Assembly: GCF_002162355.1 (NCBI RefSeq)
Contig: NZ_CP021434.1
Coordinates: 2,332,501 to 2,396,500 of the forward strand
DNA from: Tumebacillus avium
Lineage (GTDB): Bacteria > Bacillota > Bacilli > Tumebacillales > Tumebacillaceae
Reading direction: 5' to 3'
DNA length: 64,000 bases
Each line of letters starts with the position of its first letter. Position 1 is the stretch's first letter. Of the stretch, positions 1 to 8,400 are shown piece after piece. A program made the translations under genes and the position numbers. A model generated the notes under the pieces. The model saw only the letters and a program-made list of their open reading frames with translations, was not told the DNA's origin and did no database searches.

Positions 1-6
1 TCTCAT

Positions 7-1044
7 CTATTGATTGCGATGTTTATATAACAGGAAGATAAAGAACGGAGCGCCGATCGCTGCCGTGAAAATGCCGACCGGAACATCGAGCGGCTCAAAA
101 GCCAAGCGTCCGATCATGTCGGCCAGCAGCACGATCAAGCCGCCGAACAGCCCGGCGGTCGGGATCAAAGCGCCAAGCGCCGAACCGACCATCTTGCGCG
201 CGATGTGCGGAGCCAACAGCCCGACGAATCCAATCGCGCCACCCACCGCCACCGCCGAACCGGCCAGCGCCACGGTGAACATCAGGAGCAGGAAGCGGTG
301 CTTGTGCACCGGGTTGCCGACGCCGGTCGCCACTTCATCGCCGAGCTGCTGCACGTTGATGCTGCGGGCGAAGACGATCGACAAGGGGACAAAGATCAAG
401 ACCCAAGGCAGGATCGTCAGCACGTTTTGCCACGAAGAGCCGTACACCGTGCCGGCCAGCCAGATCATCGCTTTCGAAGTCAACTGAATCGGTGCGGCTA
501 CGATCAGCAGTGTCGTAAGTGCAGTCATCGCCGACCCGATGCCGACGCCAACCAGGACGAGCCGCAGCGGCGTGACTCCATTTTTCCAAGCCAAGACATA
601 GATGAGCAGAGTGACCAGCGCCGCTCCGACAAACGCCGCGAACGGAATGTAATGCACGCTGACCCCTTCAAAAAGCGTGATAAACGCGACCGCCGCCACC
701 GACGCGCCGCCGGTGATGCCGACGATGTCGGGCGAAGCGAGCGGGTTGCGGATCAAGCTCTGCATGATCGCTCCGGCGACGCCAAGCGCGATGCCGACCA
801 GGAGCGCCACGATGATGCGCGGCAGGCGCAGGTTGAGCACGACGAGCTGTGCGCCCGGATCGCCGCCGCCAAACAGCGCGGAAAGCACATCGAGCGGCGG
901 AATGTACATCGCGCCAAGCCCGGTCGAGATGATCACAGCAAGTAAGACCAGCACGGTGAGCACGATCGACAGCACCAGCGCTTTGCGGTCGACGAGGAAC
1001 GAAAGAGGCGGGGTATTCGTGCGGAAGTTCAAGTATTTCTTCAT
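7..1044 (-). CDS. FecCD-family iron-siderophore ABC permease (second subunit)
   Basis: Integral membrane permease for ferric-siderophore import, forming the channel with its upstream partner. The 345-aa length and about nine to ten hydrophobic helices fit the FecCD/BtuC family. The family signature RNPLASPDIVGITGGA is seen near residues 99-114 and GAIGFVGLLAPHIAR near residue 270. The N-terminus is longer and more polar than in the partner. It overlaps the upstream permease stop by ATGA, so the two are translationally coupled. No ATPase gene is visible, so the FhuC-like subunit must lie elsewhere or just outside the window. The substrate is not determined by sequence; the nearby sbn genes suggest a carboxylate siderophore. 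Confidence 0.93.
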   Translation of the reverse strand: MKKYLNFRTNTPPLSFLVDRKALVLSIVLTVLVLLAVIISTGLGAMYIPPLDVLSALFGGGDPGAQLVVLNLRLPRIIVALLVGIALGVAGAIMQSLIRNPLASPDIVGITGGASVAAVAFITLFEGVSVHYIPFAAFVGAALVTLLIYVLAWKNGVTPLRLVLVGVGIGSAMTALTTLLIVAAPIQLTSKAMIWLAGTVYGSSWQNVLTILPWVLIFVPLSIVFARSINVQQLGDEVATGVGNPVHKHRFLLLMFTVALAGSAVAVGGAIGFVGLLAPHIARKMVGSALGALIPTAGLFGGLIVLLADMIGRLAFEPLDVPVGIFTAAIGAPFFIFLLYKHRNQ

Positions 1045-2051
1045 TTCCGGGTCAGCCCCTTTCGCGCCACGTAGACAAAGAACGGCACGCCGATCAGCGC
1101 AGTCATCACGCCAAGCGGCAGTTCATCCGGCATGACGATCCAACGCGCCGCAACGTCAGCAGCCAAGACCAGCACTGCGCCCAGCGCCGCGCTGTACACC
1201 AGCGCCCAGCGCAGATCGATGCCGACCATAAAGCGGGCGATGTGCGGAATGACCAGCCCGACAAATCCGATCGGCCCGGCGACGGCAACCGATGCGCCGG
1301 ACAGAAGGATGATCAGGATGCCGGTGACGCCTTTAAGGAGAGCCGTGCGTTGCCCAAGGCCTTTTGCCACGTCATCGCCCATCATCAGGACGTTGAGCTG
1401 ACCGGAGATGAGCAGCGTTCCGATCCAGCCGACAGCGAGGTAGGGCAGAACGGAGGTCAGGAATTCCAGCTTGCGTCCGGCGACCGAACCGGCCAGCCAG
1501 AACAGCACTTCTTCTAAAGCGCGTTCATTGACGACGAGCATCCCGTGCATCATCGACGAGAACAGCGCCGTCATCGCAGCGCCCGCCAGAGTCAGCTTGA
1601 GCGGCGTCAACCCGTCGCGGCCCAGCGCCCCGAGCACATAGACGATGACACCGCTGACCGCCGCGCCCAAAAAGGCGATCCAAGCGAACTGGGACAACGA
1701 GTTGACGGAGAAAAACGTGATTGCCAGTACAATAAAGAACGAAGCGCCCGCGTTGATCCCAAAGATGCCGGGATCGGCCAGCGGATTGCGCGTTAACGTC
1801 TGCATCAGCACCCCGACCATTCCAAGTGAGGCCCCGACGGCGACGGCGATCAATGCGCGCGGCACCCGGACTTCCTTGATGACGATCTGTTCATTGGTGC
1901 CGGTAAAATTCGTGTAAGCGTCGACCGCAGTCTGCCAGGAGGTGTCCATCACGCCAAAGACGATAGAGATGAACATCAGGCTGATGATCAACGCGATCAG
2001 CCCGATCAGGCCTGCGACTTTGCCAGTAGCATTCGGCAGCAGTACAAACAT
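1041..2051 (-). CDS. FecCD-family iron-siderophore ABC permease (first subunit)
   Basis: Polytopic permease of 336 aa, typical for FecCD. It has the family motif RNPLADPGIFGINAGA near residues 88-103 and GPIGFVGLVIPHIAR in the C-terminal half. It is the first gene of a minus-strand pair; the next permease starts inside its stop codon. The start is the ATG at 2051, preceded on the minus strand by a GAAGGA-like ribosome site. A Fur-box-like sequence at 2152-2166 lies about 100 bp upstream, so iron repression is likely. It is divergent from the binding-protein gene, the usual arrangement of a split siderophore importer. Confidence 0.93.
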   Translation of the reverse strand: MFVLLPNATGKVAGLIGLIALIISLMFISIVFGVMDTSWQTAVDAYTNFTGTNEQIVIKEVRVPRALIAVAVGASLGMVGVLMQTLTRNPLADPGIFGINAGASFFIVLAITFFSVNSLSQFAWIAFLGAAVSGVIVYVLGALGRDGLTPLKLTLAGAAMTALFSSMMHGMLVVNERALEEVLFWLAGSVAGRKLEFLTSVLPYLAVGWIGTLLISGQLNVLMMGDDVAKGLGQRTALLKGVTGILIILLSGASVAVAGPIGFVGLVIPHIARFMVGIDLRWALVYSAALGAVLVLAADVAARWIVMPDELPLGVMTALIGVPFFVYVARKGLTRK

Positions 2052-2151
2052 GAGTATAAGTCCTTCTTCCTGATAATTTGATGAGATTCTTGATGTCGAA
2101 ACATGGATACGTACTTAGTGTAGGAAAAGGCAGAGTTCCTGTCAATGAATT

Positions 2152-2166
2152 TGAGACTCATTATCA
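2152..2166. promoter_or_regulatory. Fur box (permease side)
   Basis: TGAGACTCATTATCA matches the 7-1-7 Fur consensus at 12 of the 14 defined positions. It lies in the divergent intergenic region nearer the minus-strand permeases. Confidence 0.7.
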
Positions 2167-2183
2167 TTTGTCAAAATCACCTA

Positions 2184-2213
2184 TTGACAAGGTACGCGGC
2201 GGCAGGTTAGGAT
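2184..2213 (+). promoter_or_regulatory. Promoter of the siderophore-binding protein gene
   Basis: A perfect TTGACA -35 at 2184-2189 is followed 18 nt later by TAGGAT. The Fur box at 2225-2239 covers the expected transcription start, a repression geometry. Confidence 0.6.
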
Positions 2214-2224
2214 ATGGCTGTAAA

Positions 2225-2239
2225 TGAGAATCATTTTCA
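2225..2239. promoter_or_regulatory. Fur box (binding-protein side)
   Basis: TGAGAATCATTTTCA matches the Fur consensus at 12 of 14 positions and sits directly upstream of the GAGGGGG ribosome site of the gene starting at 2258. Confidence 0.75.
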
Positions 2240-2257
2240 TCGAGGGGGAACCACAAA

Positions 2258-3235
2258 ATGTTTTCGAAAATGAACCGGCTGAAAAAGTCCGGCTTCACCA
2301 TGTTCACTGTACTCTTATCTTCTATGCTGATCCTGTCCGGCTGCGGCTCCAAGACGGAAGAACAAAAGCCGGCTGCAGAACCTGCAAAACAAGAAGTAAA
2401 ATACACCGTGAAACACGCGATGGGCGAAACGCCGATCGAGGGCACACCGGAAAAGGTTGTTGTCCTGACCAACGAAGGCACCGAAGCGCTGCTGGCGATG
2501 GGCGTTAAACCGGTTGGCGCCGTTAAGTCCTGGACTGGCGACCCGTGGTATGCGCACATCAAAGCAGACATGGAAGGCGTGCAAGTGGTTGGCGACGAGT
2601 CCCAGCCGAACCTGGAAGCGATCGCAGCACTCCAGCCGGACCTGATCATCGGCAACAAGATGCGCCAAGAGAAAGTTTACGAGCAGTTGAAAGCGATCGC
2701 ACCGACCGTCATGTCGGAAGATCTGCGCGGCAACTGGAGAAAGAACTTCACCTTGTATGCAGAAGCTCTGAACAAGAAAGCAGAAGGCGACAAAGCGCTG
2801 GCCGATTGGGATGCACGCGTAGCTGAGTTCAAAACCCAAGCTGGCGACAAGCTGAAGACCGAAGTATCCATGGTTCGTTTCATGGCTGGCAAGACCCGCA
2901 TCTACTATAACAACACCTTCTCCGGCATGATCTTCAAAGAGCTTGGCCTGGCGCGTCCGGAAAAGCAAAACGTTGAAGAATTCGCAGCAGAAGTTGGCAA
3001 AGAGCGCATCCCGGAAATGGAAGGCGACATCCTCTTCTACTTCACCTACGACACCGGCAACGGCGAAGCAAACAAGACCGAGCAAGAATGGCTGAACGAC
3101 AGCCTCTTCAAGAACCTCGAAGTTGTCAAAGCAGGCAAAGCGTACAAAGTTGACGACGCGATCTGGAACACCGCAGGCGGCATCCGCGCAGCAAACCTGC
3201 TGCTCGATGACCTCGGCAGCTACCTGCTGAAATAG
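2258..3235 (+). CDS. Iron-siderophore ABC transporter substrate-binding lipoprotein
   Basis: Extracytoplasmic lipoprotein (325 aa) that captures ferric siderophore and delivers it to the FecCD permeases. A lipoprotein signal peptide ends in ILSGC with the lipidated Cys at residue 29. The body has the periplasmic-binding-protein type III layout: a start of the first lobe at EKVVVLTNEGTEALLAMGVK, then LEAIAALQPDLIIGNK. The ATG at 2258 has a strong GAGGGGG site ten bases upstream. It is transcribed divergently from the permeases behind a Fur-controlled promoter and is followed at once by a terminator. The exact siderophore is unknown; staphyloferrin B is a reasonable guess from the sbn operon 53 kb away. 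Confidence 0.93.
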   Translation: MFSKMNRLKKSGFTMFTVLLSSMLILSGCGSKTEEQKPAAEPAKQEVKYTVKHAMGETPIEGTPEKVVVLTNEGTEALLAMGVKPVGAVKSWTGDPWYAHIKADMEGVQVVGDESQPNLEAIAALQPDLIIGNKMRQEKVYEQLKAIAPTVMSEDLRGNWRKNFTLYAEALNKKAEGDKALADWDARVAEFKTQAGDKLKTEVSMVRFMAGKTRIYYNNTFSGMIFKELGLARPEKQNVEEFAAEVGKERIPEMEGDILFYFTYDTGNGEANKTEQEWLNDSLFKNLEVVKAGKAYKVDDAIWNTAGGIRAANLLLDDLGSYLLK

Positions 3236-3247
3236 TCTTTATAGGAA

Positions 3248-3283
3248 GAAAGAGCCCTTGCCCTGTGCAAGGGCTTTTTGTTT
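3248..3283 (+). terminator. Rho-independent terminator after the binding-protein gene
   Basis: AAGAGCCCTTGC and GCAAGGGCTT form a strong stem with a CCTGT loop, followed by TTTTTGTTT. Confidence 0.9.
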
Positions 3284-3376
3284 GCCCTATGATGAAGTTG
3301 GGATAAAATGGTTGACGATAACTTACTTACTATGTATTTTATTATTAAAACATTTCTTTTTGAGGAGAGATACTTT

Positions 3377-4234
3377 TTGAAAAAGCCTGTACTTAAAGCG
3401 TTGATTTTGACAACAGGGTTGTTAGGGGTGATGGGAGGGACTGCAAGCGCGAGCTCGAACGAGTCTGACCAAACGACATTAATCGTTGTGGATAAGGTGA
3501 AAGAGAAAAAACTCGATCAAAGGCTGCAAGCACTGGGATTCCCTTTCGCAGAACTGGCTTCTATGCCGTACGACATGAAAGAACACTTGATTAACCAAGG
3601 TGTTGTGAAATACATTGGTACTGAGAAGCGGGAATTTTATTACGATTTTGATGGTACTTTGCGTGAAAAAGACCCGAGTGGCACAGGCATTGAAGGCACC
3701 ATCGATCTCACTGACTTGTCCTTAGTAATCACAACGTCTCAACTGGCCACCATGAACAGTAAAAAGCGTTTTACAGTCACTCAAAAATGGGAGTGGTCAA
3801 ATACTGTTGGATTGAATGGCGACACCTACTTGAACTATGTTGATAAAATTGGTCTTTCTTACAGCAACGATTTTGATTCCGATCCGTATACCAATGGCGG
3901 GTATGCATGCTCCCACTCCGGTCAGCATTTCTTTAGTGGGAATCACTATTGGTTGAGCGACTGCGGTGGACGCCCGTCTGATATCTCGTATGGGGGTGTG
4001 GGCTGGAATGTCGATATTCGAGGAGATTATCGGGATTACGGTTGGTCAGCGATGAATGTTGTCGCGAAGAACACCTCCGACTGGAACACATCCACTCGTT
4101 TCTTGACCAAGTACGCGCACGATACTTCCACATCGGGTGTAGGTGTTGGTTTGAACATCGGTTTCTTCTCTCTCAACTTCACTGGAAACGGCAGCTGGGA
4201 TGAAGGATCTGCACAAAAAACCATTTGGTACTAA
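3377..4234 (+). CDS. Secreted protein of unknown function, 285 aa
   Basis: I do not recognise the family. A TTG start at 3377 is preferred over the upstream in-frame ATG at 3308 because GAGGAGAG lies six bases before it and because it gives a clean signal peptide (two lysines, hydrophobic LILTTGLLGVMGG, cleavage after ASA). The N-terminal third is charged; the C-terminal half is rich in Gly, Tyr, Trp, Asn and Ser with two Cys (YACSHSG and LSDCGG). This resembles small secreted Bacillus surface proteins. The next gene starts 22 bp downstream on the same strand, so they are probably co-transcribed. Confidence 0.75.
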   Translation: MKKPVLKALILTTGLLGVMGGTASASSNESDQTTLIVVDKVKEKKLDQRLQALGFPFAELASMPYDMKEHLINQGVVKYIGTEKREFYYDFDGTLREKDPSGTGIEGTIDLTDLSLVITTSQLATMNSKKRFTVTQKWEWSNTVGLNGDTYLNYVDKIGLSYSNDFDSDPYTNGGYACSHSGQHFFSGNHYWLSDCGGRPSDISYGGVGWNVDIRGDYRDYGWSAMNVVAKNTSDWNTSTRFLTKYAHDTSTSGVGVGLNIGFFSLNFTGNGSWDEGSAQKTIWY

Positions 4235-4255
4235 TCATCATTTTGATCTCATGAG

Positions 4256-4591
4256 GTGAGGATTATTAGAACTTGGTCTCCGAAAAAGAAGTATGGTTCA
4301 GCTTTCGTGGTAATTTTTCTGTTGGTGATCACCTTGGTTCTTCTTCAAAACAATGATACAAATACCAGCTCTACCTCAGAGATAAAGATCGTAAAGAAGT
4401 ATGAAGAAGATGCCGAATGCTGGATTGTCGGTGTGAATCCCCAGGGAGATCCGCTTAAGCAGATAAAAATCAAGGTCGAGGAACGAGAAGTGTGGAAGTT
4501 GTTGCAGCTTAACCACGTTTATGCAATGACCTACTTCCAAGAAGGTGACCGAGACCCGGTATTTGTGGAGACCGTCGAGGAGTCCCGGTGA
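4256..4591 (+). CDS. Small membrane-anchored protein of unknown function
   Basis: Predicted protein of about 111 aa with a short positively charged N-terminus, one membrane helix (FVVIFLLVITLVLL) and a soluble, charged outer domain rich in Glu, Lys and Val. The start is uncertain: GTG at 4256 lies inside a GAGGTGAGG tract, and a rare ATT start at 4265 would place that tract as the ribosome site. It follows the secreted protein by 22 bp and ends just before a terminator, so the pair forms a two-gene unit. No family recognised. Confidence 0.6.
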   Translation: MRIIRTWSPKKKYGSAFVVIFLLVITLVLLQNNDTNTSSTSEIKIVKKYEEDAECWIVGVNPQGDPLKQIKIKVEEREVWKLLQLNHVYAMTYFQEGDRDPVFVETVEESR

Positions 4592-4597
4592 TTTCAT

Positions 4598-4633
4598 TAA
4601 AAAGAGCCCGTGCTTCTTGCAAGGGCTCTTTTT
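4598..4633 (+). terminator. Rho-independent terminator
   Basis: AAAAAGAGCCC and GGGCTCTTTTT flank a short loop directly after the gene ending at 4591. Confidence 0.9.
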
Positions 4634-4839
4634 AACCGCATGTATGCAGAATTTGAATTAATCGCTCAGTCACAGGACGCAGGCACTATCCGGTGTCTCG
4701 ACCAGATTATTATTGTTCATCTCGCCATGCGCCTCCTTTCATTATTTGGGGTTATACGTGAGAGGGAGGAAAAAGTTTCTAGGTTGAAGTGATGAATCAT
4801 CACATGTTAGAATTATCTTATAGAGTTTGCGTAAACTAA
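4634..4839. other. Intergenic stretch without a convincing gene
   Basis: Only very short open frames. A minus-strand AAAGGAGG near 4737-4730 precedes a 16-codon frame (start near 4721) but the spacing is long. I assign nothing here. Confidence 0.4.
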
Positions 4840-4876
4840 AAAGAGACCATAGGTGCTGGAACACCTACGGTCTTTA
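4840..4876 (-). terminator. Terminator of the holin-like toxin mRNA
   Basis: AAAGAGACCATAGGTG pairs with CACCTACGGTCTTT. Read on the minus strand the stem is followed by TTTTT, so it would end the toxin transcript. It lies about 80 nt past the toxin stop. Confidence 0.65.
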
Positions 4877-4918
4877 CACAACTGATACCCCAAAAGGGTG
4901 TCGGCTCATCGTTTGGCG

Positions 4919-4970
4919 AAGAAGTAGACCTCCTAGGCCGGGAAGCTCAAGGGAGGTCTACTTCTTTTTT
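4919..4970 (+). terminator. Plus-strand hairpin with T-run overlapping the toxin 3' end
   Basis: A 15-bp perfect stem (AAGAAGTAGACCTCC / GGAGGTCTACTTCTT) is followed on the plus strand by a T-run. Its right arm encodes the toxin stop and last lysines on the other strand. It could end a short antisense RNA, as in type I toxin-antitoxin loci. Confidence 0.5.
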
Positions 4971-5074
4971 AGTAAGTTGAGTATGCCGATCACCACTGAC
5001 AGTACACCGAAAATGATCGCAGCAACTAACGAGCCAAATCCAATCATCACAGTGAACCATTGAGTATCCGTCAT
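4958..5074 (-). CDS. Putative holin-like toxin (type I toxin-antitoxin, Hol_Tox-like)
   Basis: A 38-aa peptide with a start MTDTQWFTVMIGFGSLVA, one long membrane helix (about residues 8-35) and a KKK tail. This matches the short holin-like toxins of Bacillota, whose toxicity comes from membrane insertion and which are normally silenced by an antisense RNA. The ATG at 5074 follows GGGGGTGAG on the minus strand by eight bases. An 11-nt inverted repeat joins 5101-5111 and 4900-4910, so the mRNA ends could pair, a known way such mRNAs stay untranslated. A plus-strand terminator-like hairpin overlaps the 3' end. A decayed copy of the 3' part lies at 56500-56575. Confidence 0.7.
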   Translation of the reverse strand: MTDTQWFTVMIGFGSLVAAIIFGVLSVVIGILNLLKKK

Positions 5075-5111
5075 ACCGATCTCACCCCCTTTCCATCGGG
5101 GATGAGCCGAC

Positions 5112-5465
5112 CGCCCTTGAGGAGCCTATGCAATTGTGTGGTTGTATTCTATCATAGGGGAATGGAAATCGGTATGCTTTTTGATTTAGTTATAAATAAA
5201 AGTTTCATCCTATAGGCGGTTGATTTCTTTCCGAAGATCCTTATGGCAATACGCAGTACCTTATAGAAAGGTAACCATTCATTGTAACCTCAAGATGGAT
5301 ATTGTATTCTAATACTGGGAAACATAAGTAGAGATCCCAAAGTTTCGAGGATCGAACCGCTTTTTCAACAGAAATTGAATCCTCGAAAAAAGCAGCTGCC
5401 CAAGCCCGTTGTAATGTTCGCGGAACCCGCACCAGAACTGTATCTTTGTCCGACCAACTAGGTCG
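5112..5465 (+). promoter_or_regulatory. Leader of CRISPR array 1
   Basis: A+T-rich region before the first repeat. It shares landmarks with the leader of array 2: AACCATTCATTGTAACC at 5273-5289, ending 177 nt before the first repeat start, and an inverted repeat TTTCGAGGAT / ATCCTCGAAA at 5343-5352 and 5379-5388, ending 78 nt before it. The last 44 nt also align (GGAAnCCGCAnCAG to GTCG). The upstream side carries the leader because the repeats decay at the other end. The 5112-5200 part may instead hold the holin-like toxin promoter (minus-strand TATGAT/TAGAAT). Confidence 0.8.
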
Positions 5466-8400
5466 GTTACATTGAGAGACCCGAGTAGAAGGGGACTGAA
5501 AGTAAATCCGAAGGATACGAAATCTCAGCTTCCTTCGTTGTTACATTGAGAGACCCGAGTAGAAGGGGACTGAAAGAACATATCGGAGGTCATACAAAAT
5601 GGCAGTCGTAATTGTTACATTGAGAGACCCGAGTAGAAGGGGACTGAAAGTTTCTTTTCGGAATATTAAAGATGCAGCCCGACCTTCAGTTACATTGAGA
5701 GACCCGAGTAGAAGGGGACTGAAAGGAGGAGAGCGCTGTTGTACGCCGCGTACCGCTCCATCGTTACATTGAGAGACCCGAGTAGAAGGGGACTGAAAGG
5801 ATTCAGGCCAAGTACATCAAATACATCTTCTACGCCGTTACATTGAGAGACCCGAGTAGAAGGGGACTGAAAGAGAGAAACAGCGGCTTGAGAAGCGCGT
5901 CACAAAAGCGTTACATTGAGAGACCCGAGTAGAAGGGGACTGAAAGCGGGACCAGATTATATCCCGCCTGCGCCGCCTGTAGGCGTTACATTGAGAGACC
6001 CGAGTAGAAGGGGACTGAAAGAATCCTCCATCAGAACCAACTCCTGAGCCAGATCCCGAGTTACATTGAGAGACCCGAGTAGAAGGGGACTGAAAGGGCC
6101 TGATCGTAAAAGCCAGGCCGCACGATGAACAGAGGTTACATTGAGAGACCCGAGTAGAAGGGGACTGAAAGTCTCAATCTCGACAATCTCGTACAGTCCA
6201 CGTGCGTTGTTACATTGAGAGACCCGAGTAGAAGGGGACTGAAAGAGAAGGTGCCGAGTGGATCGCACGCCGGCACATCATGTTACATTGAGAGACCCGA
6301 GTAGAAGGGGACTGAAAGTCTGCAGCATCGAGATCGCCGGATACGGCTGTCGGTTGTTACATTGAGAGACCCGAGTAGAAGGGGACTGAAAGCACAACAC
6401 CGCCGAAGAACGATGATGAGACTGGTGCGTTACATTGAGAGACCCGAGTAGAAGGGGACTGAAAGGAACCTGGGAGTGAACGGAAAGTTCTCCGAAACGT
6501 CGTTACATTGAGAGACCCGAGTAGAAGGGGACTGAAAGGGAGCCGACGAAGGAGCCGGAGCAAATCCCGACCCCCCCGTTACATTGAGAGACCCGAGTAG
6601 AAGGGGACTGAAAGTGCTGCCGGACAGTCTGACTTTGATGTCTGCGTTCCGGTTACATTGAGAGACCCGAGTAGAAGGGGACTGAAAGCTCGTCCCGTCC
6701 GCGCTAACTCGCGCCAACTTCGACGGTTACATTGAGAGACCCGAGTAGAAGGGGACTGAAAGTTCCCGTTGGGACGAATAACATCGGCAAAGTCGACGTG
6801 GGTTACATTGAGAGACCCGAGTAGAAGGGGACTGAAAGTGTGGAGCCGTCGATGGAGCCGTAGAAGGCGCGGGGGTTACATTGAGAGACCCGAGTAGAAG
6901 GGGACTGAAAGTTCGACTCGACCATCTCTGCACATATCCTTGACATGCGTTACATTGAGAGACCCGAGTAGAAGGGGACTGAAAGATTGACACAAACAGC
7001 TTCCGAAACGCACTGGAAATCGTTACATTGAGAGACCCGAGTAGAAGGGGACTGAAAGGAACCTACGCATAGCAGCGGTTTTCATGACCATGTGGGGTTA
7101 CATTGAGAGACCCGAGTAGAAGGGGACTGAAAGTGGGAGAGGCCGACGGCGATCGCCGCAAGAATCTCTGTTACATTGAGAGACCCGAGTAGAAGGGGAC
7201 TGAAAGAGGTTGATCACCTCTTGCTTCGGTTTCCCGTGCTCCAGTTACATTGAGAGACCCGAGTAGAAGGGGACTGAAAGGGACAACCTGGCGGAGTCGG
7301 TCGATTACACCGGCCCGTTACATTGAGAGACCCGAGTAGAAGGGGACTGAAAGGGTGAGCTACACCGACGAGAAGGGCAAGAAGGTGGAGTAGTTACATT
7401 GAGAGACCCGAGTAGAAGGGGACTGAAAGGGACGATGGTCGATCTGGAAACGTCTCTCGCTGACAGTTACATTGAGAGACCCGAGTAGAAGGGGACTGAA
7501 AGGGCTTGTAGACCGGCCCAAACTTTTCGAACAACTTGCGTTACATTGAGAGACCCGAGTAGAAGGGGACTGAAAGACAGAGTCCAACCGGGTACTTCAT
7601 CAAGCGTGCAACTGTTACATTGAGAGACCCGAGTAGAAGGGGACTGAAAGACCAAAGTTGGAGGTTCTCGTTGGGGACAGCCTCACCGTTACATTGAGAG
7701 ACCCGAGTAGAAGGGGACTGAAAGAGGTTAGGATCGGCACGGTATCGCCGGTCTGTACGATGTTACATTGAGAGACCCGAGTAGAAGGGGACTGAAAGGA
7801 CACGGATATTTACGGCTCAACCTCCTGACCTCCCCCGTTACATTGAGAGACCCGAGTAGAAGGGGACTGAAAGAGCACGACGAAGCCAAGTTCGACAAGG
7901 AACTTGACAGGTTACATTGAGAGACCCGAGTAGAAGGGGACTGAAAGTCGTGCTGCTTGAGCCAGTAGAAGTCCAACGACACATGTTACATTGAGAGACC
8001 CGAGTAGAAGGGGACTGAAAGACTCCGCACCGCTGCCCGGCAAGGCTTAGAGCGAGAGGTTACATTGAGAGACCCGAGTAGAAGGGGACTGAAAGTGGGA
8101 TGCTGCGGATGACTCGAAACGGAATAAGGCGCGTTACATTGAGAGACCCGAGTAGAAGGGGACTGAAAGCGACGACATCCCGAATCCGATCGCCCGCACT
8201 CATCCAGTTACATTGAGAGACCCGAGTAGAAGGGGACTGAAAGACTCCCAAAGCTCTTGGAGAGGTAGGCCCGTCCAGTATGTTACATTGAGAGACCCGA
8301 GTAGAAGGGGACTGAAAGCATTAGCTAAGAACCCCCTATGCCTTCACGTTTTGCTGTTACATTGAGAGACCCGAGTAGAAGGGGACTGAAAGTCGCCGCC

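Noticed and set aside
205-945. 246-codon plus-strand frame opposite the FecCD permease
   Set aside because: Composition (Arg, Asp, His, Gln rich) is that of an antisense shadow of a GC-rich gene; no ribosome site.
4610-4792. 60-codon plus-strand frame after the terminator at 4598
   Set aside because: Starts inside the terminator, no ribosome site, no recognisable sequence.
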